A stretch of DNA of 57,069 nt from Endozoicomonas sp. G2_2 (GTDB lineage: Bacteria; Pseudomonadota; Gammaproteobacteria; Nevskiales; Salinisphaeraceae). This document shows positions 42,932 through 50,539 of the stretch, one piece after another. The stretch covers positions 1-57,069 of the forward strand of contig NZ_JAGHQU010000018.1 in assembly GCF_017744135.1 (NCBI RefSeq), written 5' to 3'. The translations under genes were made by a program, and so were the position numbers. Below the pieces are notes generated by a model, which saw only the letters and a list, made by a program, of their open reading frames with translations, was not told where the DNA came from and made no database searches. Position 1 is the first letter of the stretch. Each line of letters opens with the position of its first letter.

Positions 42932-43408
42932 ATGTCTAGAAAAGGCGAACATAATTATTCCGCGACCGTTATCTGGACCGGGAATTCAGGTGAAGGTACA
43001 AAGCACTACCGCGCCTTCTCTCGCGATCATGAAATTACCTGCGGAAGCAAACCCACAATAAAGGGGTCATCAGATCCAGCGTTTCGCGGCGACTCGTCGC
43101 GCTATAACCCAGAGGAACTCCTGTTAAGTTCACTTTCGGCATGTCACATGCTCTGGTACCTCCATCTCTGCGCAGACTCCGGGATCACCGTTTCGAATTA
43201 TTCGGATCACGCTGAAGGTCGAATGATCGAGACCCAAAATGGCAGCGGTCACTTTGAAAAAGTTTTGCTTAAGCCAGTCGTAAATATTGGTACGAGCGAC
43301 GATAAAGATTTAGCAAAATCGCTGCACGACAAAGCACATTCGTTCTGCTTTATCGCAAATTCAGTCAATTTCGATGTTAGGTGTGAGCCCGAGATTGTTG
43401 TTGGCTAA
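42932..43408 (+). CDS. OsmC-family protein
   Basis: 158 residues from MSRKGEHNYSATVIW, with GAGAGG upstream. OsmC/Ohr fold: YNPEELLLSSLSACHMLWYL carries the first catalytic Cys, and AHSFCFIANSV the second. Members are thiol-dependent peroxidases. Length and motif spacing are normal. It stands alone between IS scars. Confidence 0.9.
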   Translation: MSRKGEHNYSATVIWTGNSGEGTKHYRAFSRDHEITCGSKPTIKGSSDPAFRGDSSRYNPEELLLSSLSACHMLWYLHLCADSGITVSNYSDHAEGRMIETQNGSGHFEKVLLKPVVNIGTSDDKDLAKSLHDKAHSFCFIANSVNFDVRCEPEIVVG

Positions 43409-43660
43409 TGTCCCTCCAGTTGAGCGCTCGAAGCTCGCGCGCTATGAAGATCTTGCACGGCATTCTGCGATCATCCACTTATTCGTTACATGAGTGAGAA
43501 ATGGTGTTAGGGAACCGCGACTGATACCCCTGTTCGTTGAATCGGGCGTCAGTTAGTGGCCATCGCAGAATCACTCCCCCGGCACTTCGCCGACGGTAGT
43601 TCTACGCTAGGCCGTTCTGTAGTCACCTTCCCGAGAATTAATGCAGGTTCAGAATTGGAA

Positions 43661-43800
43661 TTTCCTCGGACCATGAACCGAGGAAGTTCCCCAAAGAAAT
43701 CCCGCTACTCCGACTGCCAGATTCTTGCGATTCTCAAACAAGCCGAAGCCGAAAGCCCGTGCTTGAGCTCTGTAATGAGCACGGCATGAGGTAAGCGACG
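43661..43800 (+). pseudogene. IS3 (IS407-like) orfA remnant
   Basis: ATG 43674 reads SPKKSRYSDCQILAILKQAE, the start of IS3/IS407-type OrfA (KSRFTEEQI..ILKEAE), then stops. A frame-shifted remainder (FYKRRGEYGG) can be followed for another 30 bp. Non-functional. Confidence 0.7.
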
Positions 43801-43833
43801 TTCTACAAACGGCGCGGCGAGTACGGTGGCGGA

Positions 43834-43981
43834 GCGGCGAGGGCCCGGTCTTGCAACGCCGCATCAAGGAGCAGCGCCCCACGTCGCGGTCACACGTCAC
43901 CGCGATAGCTTGCAAGCTCTACCGCCTGCCCGGACGCTAAAGTTCCAACGAAAAATGTGGCAGTGAAAGACCTGGACCCAC
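43834..43981. repeat. 148-bp repeat R2, copy 1
   Basis: Nearly identical to 47622-47770. One strand reads in frame QRRIKEQRPTSRSHVTAIAC and ends KLYRL.GR plus stop, so it may be the 3' end of a transposase. It abuts a truncated lysR here and a truncated pgeF at the other copy, i.e. it lies at rearrangement breakpoints. Confidence 0.75.
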
Positions 43982-43982
43982 A

Positions 43983-44182
43983 GACTGGGCGTCGCCGTTC
44001 TGCATGATTCGCTCGTGCAGCCACACAACTCGCGCGGCGCGCTTATCCAGCCATTCGAAAAAGTACTCGCCGCTGAATACGGCTACTACTTGGTTTATTC
44101 CGAGCGATCAGCTAACCAGCCGAACGTCAGCGCGTTCCGGTCATGGCTCTTGCACGAGACGAAGGCCGGCGAGCCGCCATAG
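43983..44182 (+). pseudogene. LysR-family regulator, C-terminal fragment
   Basis: About 65 codons read LGVAVLHDSLVQPHNSRGAL, then LAAEYGYYLVYSERSANQPN and FRSWLLHET, ending in TAG. This is the end of a GcvA-type LysR effector domain. The first ~230 residues are missing, replaced by repeat R2. Confidence 0.75.
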
Positions 44183-44213
44183 AACCGGTTAGATGCCGCT
44201 CAGATGCAATCGA

Positions 44214-44741
44214 TCACTCGATCGGCGTTGGCAGATGCCGGATCAGCTTATCGAGCAGGCGATCCAACTTCGCCTGTTCTTTTTCGGTGAGCCCGGCTAG
44301 AACACGCGTCTGGTTTGCGACGTGCTCGCCAAGCATCGTATCGATCGTTTCTTTGCCGGTTGCGGTGAGTTGAACCAGCACACCGCGTCGATCCGCCGGG
44401 TTTTTGGCACGCTCGATATGCCCTGCGCGTTCGAGCCGGTCGATCCGATTGGTCACGCCGCCCGACGAGATCATCATCGCTTGATACAACGCGGTCGGCG
44501 TTAGCGCGAATGGCGCACCGGCGCGCCGCAACGTCGCCAGTACGTCGAATTCACCCCCGTTGAGCCCATAGCGCTTGAATAGTGGTAGCAGATGCTGCCG
44601 CTCCACCAACTGTGCCGCTTCGGATAAGCGACCGAGTACCTGCATCGGAAAGGCGTCGATATCCGGTCGCTCGTGCGCCCACTGTTCTGCTGCGATATCC
44701 GCGCGCTGTTCGAGCGAATCACCGTCTATTTGTCTTGACAT
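44214..44741 (-). CDS. MarR-family transcriptional regulator
   Basis: 175 residues with an N-terminal extension. The winged helix is at about 70-150: GLNGGEFDVLATLRRAG, MISSGGVTNRIDRLERAGHI and the wing RAKNPADRRGVLVQLTATG. It is divergent from the MFS gene, 48 bp apart. The start codon overlaps repeats in the shared promoter, indicating autorepression and control of the transporter. The ligand is unknown. Confidence 0.92.
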   Translation of the reverse strand: MSRQIDGDSLEQRADIAAEQWAHERPDIDAFPMQVLGRLSEAAQLVERQHLLPLFKRYGLNGGEFDVLATLRRAGAPFALTPTALYQAMMISSGGVTNRIDRLERAGHIERAKNPADRRGVLVQLTATGKETIDTMLGEHVANQTRVLAGLTEKEQAKLDRLLDKLIRHLPTPIE

Positions 44742-44764
44742 TAAGATACTTTATATTAAGATTT
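44735..44764 (+). promoter_or_regulatory. promoter/operator between marR and the MFS gene
   Basis: TTGACA (44735-44740) and TAAGAT (44757-44762) form a -35/-10 pair with 16-bp spacing for the rightward MFS gene. The repeat ATTAAGAT occurs twice (44740 and 44755) over the promoter. MarR binding here would block both genes. Confidence 0.6.
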
Positions 44765-44789
44765 ATTCGCCGATTTCGCGGAGCTCCCA

Positions 44790-45992
44790 ATGAATACAAG
44801 CCCTGCCTCCCGTACGAACGCGATTGTTTTTTACGCCGCAATCATCTTACTAGGCCTGAATCTTCGACCGATCATGGCGGCTGTTGGTCCGTTGCTGGAA
44901 ATGATGCAAGGCCGTATCGGTCTGACCGATGTCCAGGCCGGGTTGTTGACCACCATTCCAGTGTTCGCCATGGGTGCTGTGGGCTTGCTCGGGGGCGTGG
45001 TTCAGTCGCGCTTGGGCGTGCGACACGCGATTCTGCTGGCCTGCCTATTCATCGCCGTCGGCAACGGACTGCGCTGGCCTTGGCATTCCACCGACGGATT
45101 GCTGATCACGGCGGCGCTTGGCGGCACCGGCATCGCGATCATTCAGGCGCTGACTCCGACCTATATCAAGCAGAGTCCGACCGGCGACGCGGGCCGCGGT
45201 ATGGCGCTGTTTACCACCGGCATCATGGGCGGTGCGGCACTTGCATCGGCGAGCGTCGCGCCAATCGCACAGACGACCGATTGGCCTTTTTCGCTTGCAT
45301 TGTGGGCCGTGCCGGCCATCCTTGCCATAGCCATCTGGTCTGGCGCGACGCGGCGGCATTCGCCCGAACCCGGTGCACGGGCTTACACCCTTCCCTGGCG
45401 GTGCGGCCGTGCCTGGTTCCTGATGCTGTTCTTCGGCATCGGGACCGCAGCCTATACGCTGGTACTGGCTTGGCTACCGCCGTTCTATGTACAGCATGGC
45501 TGGAGCGCTGCCAGCAGTGGGCTATTACTGGGCGGGTTGACGATATGCCAGGTGGCATCCGGCCTGATCCTTTCATCGATCATCACGCGCTTCCCGGATC
45601 GCCGCCGGTTGCTCGCCGTGATCCTTGGGCTGATCTGTGTTGGATTGCTCATGCTGATAATCGCCCCGAACCAACTGGCTATCCCGGCGATCCTGGTGAT
45701 CGGCGTCGCAATCGGGTCGCTGTTTCCGCTGTCGCTGATCGTTTCGCTGGACCATCTGGACACGGCGGCCGCCGCCAGCAGCCTGATGGGCTTTGTTCAA
45801 GGCGGCGGCTATATCATTGCCAGCGCCATGCCGTTGCTGGCAGGTGCGATTCGGGGAATGTTCTCCTCGCTTGATATCGCCTGGCTTGTGATGGTGGTCG
45901 CCCTGCTCGCGCAGATCGCGATGGTGCCGCGGCTTCGGCCCAGCGATCGACTTGAACCGGTGACCTGGACGCTCAAGACAGGTCGTCATTAA
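44790..45992 (+). CDS. MFS transporter, CynX/NimT family
   Basis: 400 residues with 12 predicted transmembrane spans. The family opening is IILLGLNLRPIMAAVGPLLE, with VQSRLGVRHAILL between spans 2 and 3 as the MFS signature loop. GGAG precedes the ATG. The family includes cyanate and 2-nitroimidazole transporters. The divergent MarR suggests inducible efflux or uptake of a toxic compound. Confidence 0.9.
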   Translation: MNTSPASRTNAIVFYAAIILLGLNLRPIMAAVGPLLEMMQGRIGLTDVQAGLLTTIPVFAMGAVGLLGGVVQSRLGVRHAILLACLFIAVGNGLRWPWHSTDGLLITAALGGTGIAIIQALTPTYIKQSPTGDAGRGMALFTTGIMGGAALASASVAPIAQTTDWPFSLALWAVPAILAIAIWSGATRRHSPEPGARAYTLPWRCGRAWFLMLFFGIGTAAYTLVLAWLPPFYVQHGWSAASSGLLLGGLTICQVASGLILSSIITRFPDRRRLLAVILGLICVGLLMLIIAPNQLAIPAILVIGVAIGSLFPLSLIVSLDHLDTAAAASSLMGFVQGGGYIIASAMPLLAGAIRGMFSSLDIAWLVMVVALLAQIAMVPRLRPSDRLEPVTWTLKTGRH

Positions 45993-46515
45993 TACGGCAC
46001 ATCAATAGATAAATGATCGGGTTCATAGGGCGCGTGTGCGACAACGCACGCGCCGCGGCCGTCGGCCGCCAAGCGCTTGAAAATCCAGGACAGACATACG
46101 CCGGCCTTGATTTTCGAGTCCGTTGAAAACGGCTGACCGAGCCAGCTGTGTTTGTGCCCGATTGATAACCCGGCTGGACAGGCCGGAGGGATCGGTAACA
46201 CTCGCGCCCGGACACAGGTCACAGGCCAAGGCATTTCGTGCGGGCCAATCGAGAGCGAATAACCGGTCAGACCCCGCTCAGAGGCCGAGACTTGCAGACG
46301 AGCCGCCTCTGCTAACCGCAATACGTTCACGCAGACCACGAATCTGTGTAATCGATGGAATCCGTGGATTACTCAGAACAACCGGCGCCGCTCAGCCGCC
46401 TAAGACATGCACCAGATCAACGACACCATCCGCCCCAAAGCGGGGCAGACACTATTTAGGTGATTTGCTCACCACCATGAAACCCGGGCGGCATGGCAGG
46501 TATCTACAGCCGAGC
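45993..46515. other. 520-bp gap with a shared 65-bp repeat
   Basis: 46290-46354 matches 52531-52594 (CTGCTAACCGCAA, ACGTTC, GCAGACCACGAATCTGTGT). The rest shows no certain gene. A minus-strand frame from 46339 to 45989 exists, but its start lies in the repeat and I cannot assign it. A small dyad GTAATC...GATTAC follows the repeat. Confidence 0.4.
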
Positions 46516-47364
46516 CTAACGCCGTGTCGCCAGAATAGAAGCGGCTGCCACGGCGATCACGCCGGCCCATTGCGTCACATCGAGCGCTTGGCCGAGCGCG
46601 ACGAGCCCGACCAACGCCCCGATGGCCGGCTCCAGGCTGACGAGCACGCCGAAGACGCCGGGAGACAGACGCCGGATCGCGATCAACTGGAGTCCGTAGG
46701 GCATCACGCTTGACATCACCGCTACGCCCAGACCGACTGCTAGAACCGTCGGTTGCAGCAACGCGGTACCGCCCGCGCCGATACCTAGCGGCAAACTCAA
46801 AAGCGCGCCGACAACCATAACCAACCCGAGCCGGAACGCGGCCCGCTCGCCATGAGCCAGTTTCTTGGACAGCACGATATAGCTGGCCCAGCAGGCTCCG
46901 GCGACCAGTCCGCACGTAATGCCGATCGGTTCCGCCGCCCAGGCGTTGCCGGTCAACGCGAGTACGCCGAGGGCAGCCAGCCCCGCCGCCGCTATATCGC
47001 GTGCACCGCGCGACGCGGACAGTGCAAGCATCAACGGCCCGATAAACTCAAGCGTCGTGGCCATGCCGAGCGGCAGCCGTGATACGGCGGTGTAGTAGGC
47101 CAGATGATGGACACATAGCAGCGCACCACACGCAGCAATCAACCAGCCCACCTGGGCCTCGGGCCAGACGAACGACCGCGTCCAAACGAGCAATACGAGC
47201 GCCGCGCCGGCCAGGCGCAGCGTGACCACCCCTGAGGCGCCGACGAGCGGAAACAACACGGTCGACAAGGCTGCGCCGCCCTGCAGCCCTAGCAAGCCAA
47301 AAACCACGAGCGCCGGTGCCGGTATGCGCGTCCCAGCTTCGGATGCCATTGCTTTCATATCCAT
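46516..47364 (-). CDS. EamA-family transporter, RhtA-like exporter
   Basis: About 282 residues; the start is placed at ATG 47364 (MDMKAMASEAGTRIPAPALV) because everything upstream is charged non-membrane sequence. Ten spans in two EamA repeats, with AACGALLCVHHLAYYTAVSR and LGMATTLEFIGPLMLALSAS typical of RhtA (threonine/homoserine exporter). The end is WAGVIAVAAASILATRR. Probably an amino-acid exporter. Confidence 0.85.
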   Translation of the reverse strand: MDMKAMASEAGTRIPAPALVVFGLLGLQGGAALSTVLFPLVGASGVVTLRLAGAALVLLVWTRSFVWPEAQVGWLIAACGALLCVHHLAYYTAVSRLPLGMATTLEFIGPLMLALSASRGARDIAAAGLAALGVLALTGNAWAAEPIGITCGLVAGACWASYIVLSKKLAHGERAAFRLGLVMVVGALLSLPLGIGAGGTALLQPTVLAVGLGVAVMSSVMPYGLQLIAIRRLSPGVFGVLVSLEPAIGALVGLVALGQALDVTQWAGVIAVAAASILATRR

Positions 47365-47408
47365 GGGCGCTATGGTGCCAGAGGCGCCGCTCGACGCCCG
47401 AGAGGTGA

Positions 47409-47612
47409 TCAGGCCGACCAGATCAGGCTCGCCATCCGCCCAGTGCGCGCGCCGTCGCGGCGATAGGAATAGAAGCGTTTGGCGTCGTCGATGGTGCACA
47501 AACCTCCGCCGTGGATCGACGTGACCCCGGCGCGTTGAAGCCGCGCGCGGGCGAGCGCATAGATATCGGCGAGATATTTGCCGGGCGTGTCGCGGCTGCA
47601 TCCGACGGCGCG
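47409..47612 (-). pseudogene. pgeF: PgeF/YfiH (polyphenol oxidase/purine phosphorylase) C-terminal fragment
   Basis: About 65 codons: YLADIYALARARLQRAGV, SIHGGGLCTIDDAKRFYSYR and RDGARTGRMASLIWSA plus stop. These are the conserved C-terminal motifs of the multicopper-laccase-like YfiH family, including the CT..D and FYSYRRDG metal-site region. About 75% of the gene is missing, cut near repeat R2. It lies 45 bp upstream of the RhtA-like gene on the same strand. Confidence 0.8.
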
Positions 47613-47621
47613 CTATCGAGA

Positions 47622-47770
47622 AGCGGCGAGGGCTAGGTCTTGCAACGCCGCATTAAGGAGCAGCGCCCCACGTCGCGGTCACACGTCACCGCGATAGCTT
47701 GCAAGCTCTACCGCCTGCTCGGACGCTAAAGTGCCAACGAAAAATGTGGCAGTGAAAGACCTGGACCCAC
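47622..47770. repeat. 148-bp repeat R2, copy 2
   Basis: Nearly identical to 43834-43981 in the same orientation (shared blocks GCAAGCTCTACCGCCTGC and GAAAAATGTGGCAGTG). It separates the pgeF fragment from dyad array B. Homologous recombination between the two R2 copies would delete the marR/MFS/RhtA block. Confidence 0.75.
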
Positions 47771-47799
47771 CTTCCTCAGCGCCGCGTCGCGGGGCGTGA

Positions 47800-48075
47800 G
47801 GAACACAACGGGATGTGCGGGTCCCGCAGATATAACGCCCCAAAAAAACCAGCCCTGCACACGGGTTGGATAATACAATCGAATCTGCGAACACAGCAGA
47901 TTCGTAATCATCGCGATGGCCCGTCATGAGTTGTCACGCAACACAGTGCGATTTGCGTCAATCGCAAATGGCGACTGTGCGACCGAGGTATTAACGCGGC
48001 CCGGAAAACACAAATTTGTGCACCACTTCTGAAGAACCAGGGCCAAATACGCTACCACTCGCGCACAAGGACATT
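47800..48075. repeat. dyad array B (four elements)
   Basis: Dyads begin at 47813 (ATGTGCGGGTCCCGCAGAT), 47883 (ATCTGCGAACACAGCAGAT), 47951 (ATTTGCGTCAATCGCAAAT) and about 48019 (TGCACCACTTCTGAAG, weak). Spacing is 70, 68 and 68 bp. A/C boxes precede them (GGAACACAAC, GGATAATACAA, GGAAAACACAA). The bases after the last unit (AAAGCGTCCTACG) match those after array D. No CoiA-like gene follows directly. Confidence 0.75.
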
Positions 48076-48526
48076 TTCGTTTACATAAAGCGTCCTACGG
48101 TCGCACCTGCCGACCTATCCTTCCCGCCGTCGGTCGTCGATTAAGACAGCACCAGCTGGCGATCGAGATCGATGTTGACGCATCCGATGAGCGGTCGAGC
48201 CGAACCGCCTTCGAATGATCGGGCGGATTGGGTATCAGCGCCCAAGCATTCGATTCTTGAACGCCCGATTTACTCGGAGATGCCAATCTGGGCCAGCTAC
48301 AAGGTCTTGCAAACGCGTTCCCTGATGCGCTCTACCTCTGAACGTACAAGCACAGCTCATCGACCGCGTTGCGTCTACCGATAATCCAACGCCTCGTGCT
48401 GAGCCGGCCATCAGGCGCCGAATTGAAACACCGGGCGTCTCCTTGCCGAACTGAGTTATCTGATATCGGTCGCCTGTCCGGCAACACATCGCCTTATGGC
48501 GTCAATCGAAATAACAACCATTTATC
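48076..48526. other. 450-bp segment between arrays B and C
   Basis: Short frames only, none with motif or ribosome-binding site. Possibly decayed coding DNA of a lost CoiA-like neighbour. Nothing else is supported. Confidence 0.3.
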
Positions 48527-48630
48527 GGACATTACTTTTACTTTGATTACCTGAACTTACCGGAATACGAGCGCCGGCTCACCGGACGCGGAAAACACAA
48601 AGCCATCTGCGGATTCCGCAGCTTTAGCCG
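48527..48630. repeat. partial dyad array C
   Basis: 48527-48625 matches the left part of array D (TTTTACTTTGATTACCTGAA, then GGAAAACACAAAGCC and the dyad ATCTGCGGATTCCGCAG at 48613). After one dyad the homology jumps straight into the 3' part of a CoiA-like gene, so a deletion removed the rest of the array and the gene's front. Confidence 0.7.
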
Positions 48631-48654
48631 GCGCGACAAGCGCTCCGGCGCTCG

Positions 48655-48918
48655 CGCGTCGCCCGTGATGCATCGACGTTCGAACACGCAGCCCGAGCAG
48701 CCACCCCAACCGGCCGGTCGTCCCTGTTTGTGGTCGTCGTACTCGGGTTAGACACCACGCAAGACGAAGTCAAACGCCGTCGTCGATATATCACCTCGAC
48801 GCTCGTGATCCACGCACCCGCCTGCATACGGTCGGGACAGGTCCGTTCAGCACATGGGATGGCTCGGCATCGAGACCTGGCTTGAAGCGCTCGACCGTCG
48901 CTATCGGGAGCACCGATG
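48655..48918 (+). pseudogene. CoiA-like gene, C-terminal remnant
   Basis: Reads ARDASTFEHAARAATPTGRS, VVVVLGLDTTQDEVKRRRRY and ITSTLVIHAPA. A small deletion near 48830 then shifts the frame, which continues as VQHMGWLGIETWLEALDRRY. This is over 80% identical in DNA to the end of the gene at 53196. No start or N-terminal domain remains. Confidence 0.8.
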
Positions 48919-49331
48919 GAAGAGCATGGCGCGTGTCATGCGGTCAGCGACACAACGCGCGTAATAAAGCATTGGACGTCCTCGTCGCTCAAGATTAAAG
49001 CCTACGCCGCGCCTGCATCGGGTAATCAGACTAACGTCATCGACAGCCGTCGGGAGCCGAGATGAGCCTGAATTGCGCATTATCGATTGGACTCGCTTTC
49101 ATTGCAGTCACCCGCCTCATAACGCGTTCGAATGTCGCGAACTGCGCCTGACGGACAGCACCGCCATTTTCGATATCTCTGACGTCACGGTGGATGGCCA
49201 AGGCGCGAGATCCCGCGACGCGGCCACATTCTGGATCCAGGGGTCGCATCACGGCTACTGTCACGGCATGATTCAGGCATGGGGGACATTCAAGCAATCT
49301 CACGGGCTGGGCACTTGATGCCGCGGGCGTC

Positions 49332-50345
49332 ATGCGTCACGTAGAGGAAGTCTCACGCGGGCTGGCCTGTGGTTGTCGCTGTACCGACTGCAAAAGGCCG
49401 CTGATCGCACGCAAAGGCGAGGTTCGTGTCGAACACTTCGCCCATCAGGCCGGCGCGAACTGTCCTGCCGACCTGGCGCTCTGGCATGCCGCACGCGAAG
49501 TGCTGCTGGAGACTGCCGCAACGCACGCCGAGACCATGGTGCTGCCCAAGGCCGACCAAGCGCGCCTGGAACCGGCGCCTAAGAACGCGGCTGTGGATCC
49601 GACATCCGCGCAGCAAACGCTGACGACGCGGATACCGATCACACTCGATGCGCGCGTGCATGATGTCGTATTTACCGGTCTGGGCCATCGCCGTGATGCA
49701 CACAGGCACGCGACTGACTGTGCCGGTGCGCTGGTAATCAATCTGCGCACCCTGTCGCCGCAGATCACACGCGGCGCACTCAAGGACGCCATCCTGCGTC
49801 GTGCGCCGCGCACCTGGACGGCGGCACGCCAGTGTGCCTCAAGCCGCGCCCAGTCAACCGAGCAGCAGCCCCACGACCAGCGCGAACTCGCCGCCCACGC
49901 TGAACGCATCTGCGACCAACTCACCCAGCCAGGTCACGCGGGAGCCGAATCACTGCCCTGGCAGGCCCTGCGCGCACGCGCACTCAACAAGCTCGAAGCC
50001 AGCGATGAGCAATGGCGAAGGGCGACGATTGAGCCGCGTATACACGATATTCAACGTCCTGGGACGGCCATCAGCGCGACCGCATACGAATACGCGGCCC
50101 GTGTGGGCACCAAAACGGGCACGGCACGGGCATTGGTGGTTATCGAACTCGGCGAGGACACTCTCAAGGCGGAAAACAACCGGCAGACCCGCTACAAGAC
50201 CCCGACGCTCGTGATTCATGCACCCATGAGCAACCAGGGACACCCCGGTCGCGTCACCCACATGCATTGGCTGCGAATCGATCATTGGCAGAGGGCGCTC
50301 GACGAGCGCTATCAGCCCTTTCAGACCGAGGAAGACACCCCATGA
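49332..50345 (+). CDS. CoiA-like protein 1
   Basis: 337 residues from ATG 49332. N-terminal CoiA-type zinc/nuclease-associated motif: CGCRCTDCKRPLIARKGEVR, HFAH (35-38), then C44 and LWHAAREVLLE. The middle segment ITLDARVHDVVF ... LVINLRTLSPQITRGALKDA replaces the E-x-D-L-S pattern of the paralogue. The C-terminal domain ends TPTLVIHAP ... HMHWLRIDHWQRALDERY. CoiA proteins act in DNA uptake or recombination in Gram-positives; this proteobacterial branch is uncharacterised. Coding-like sequence (NLTGWALDAAGV) continues upstream without a usable start codon and no ribosome-binding site precedes the ATG, so the true start is uncertain. Its stop overlaps a small ORF (ATGA, 50342). Confidence 0.75.
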   Translation: MRHVEEVSRGLACGCRCTDCKRPLIARKGEVRVEHFAHQAGANCPADLALWHAAREVLLETAATHAETMVLPKADQARLEPAPKNAAVDPTSAQQTLTTRIPITLDARVHDVVFTGLGHRRDAHRHATDCAGALVINLRTLSPQITRGALKDAILRRAPRTWTAARQCASSRAQSTEQQPHDQRELAAHAERICDQLTQPGHAGAESLPWQALRARALNKLEASDEQWRRATIEPRIHDIQRPGTAISATAYEYAARVGTKTGTARALVVIELGEDTLKAENNRQTRYKTPTLVIHAPMSNQGHPGRVTHMHWLRIDHWQRALDERYQPFQTEEDTP

Positions 50346-50539
50346 GCCCGTCGTTTCTGCGTCGTTGTGCCGACGCGCCTAGACCTGTGAGAACACGGCC
50401 GTGCGTCGACTGCGCCGGCATGGACGATCGAACGCACGCCCCGGCATTGGTCGTGCCTGTCTCTCTATATAGGAACACGCACGGCGATCATTCGCCACTC
50501 CAGCCGCCTCGTTCGGCGCGTGAAGGAATCCTGCTATGA
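50342..50539 (+). CDS. possible 65-residue linker ORF with CxxC
   Basis: ATG overlaps the CoiA-like stop (ATGA) and its own TGA (50537-50539) overlaps the DUF945 start (TATGA). It begins MSPSFLRRCADAPRPVRTRP and contains CVDC. Double overlap suggests translational coupling, but composition is Arg/Pro-rich and could be an artefact of GC bias. Confidence 0.35.
   Translation: MSPSFLRRCADAPRPVRTRPCVDCAGMDDRTHAPALVVPVSLYRNTHGDHSPLQPPRSAREGILL

Noticed and set aside
45989-46339. Minus-strand 116-codon gene overlapping the MFS stop
   Set aside because: Its start lies in a repeat shared with 52.5 kb, and I see no motif or ribosome-binding site.
48076-48526. Small ORFs on both strands between arrays B and C
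   Set aside because: Short, without start signals, conserved motifs or paralogues in the window.
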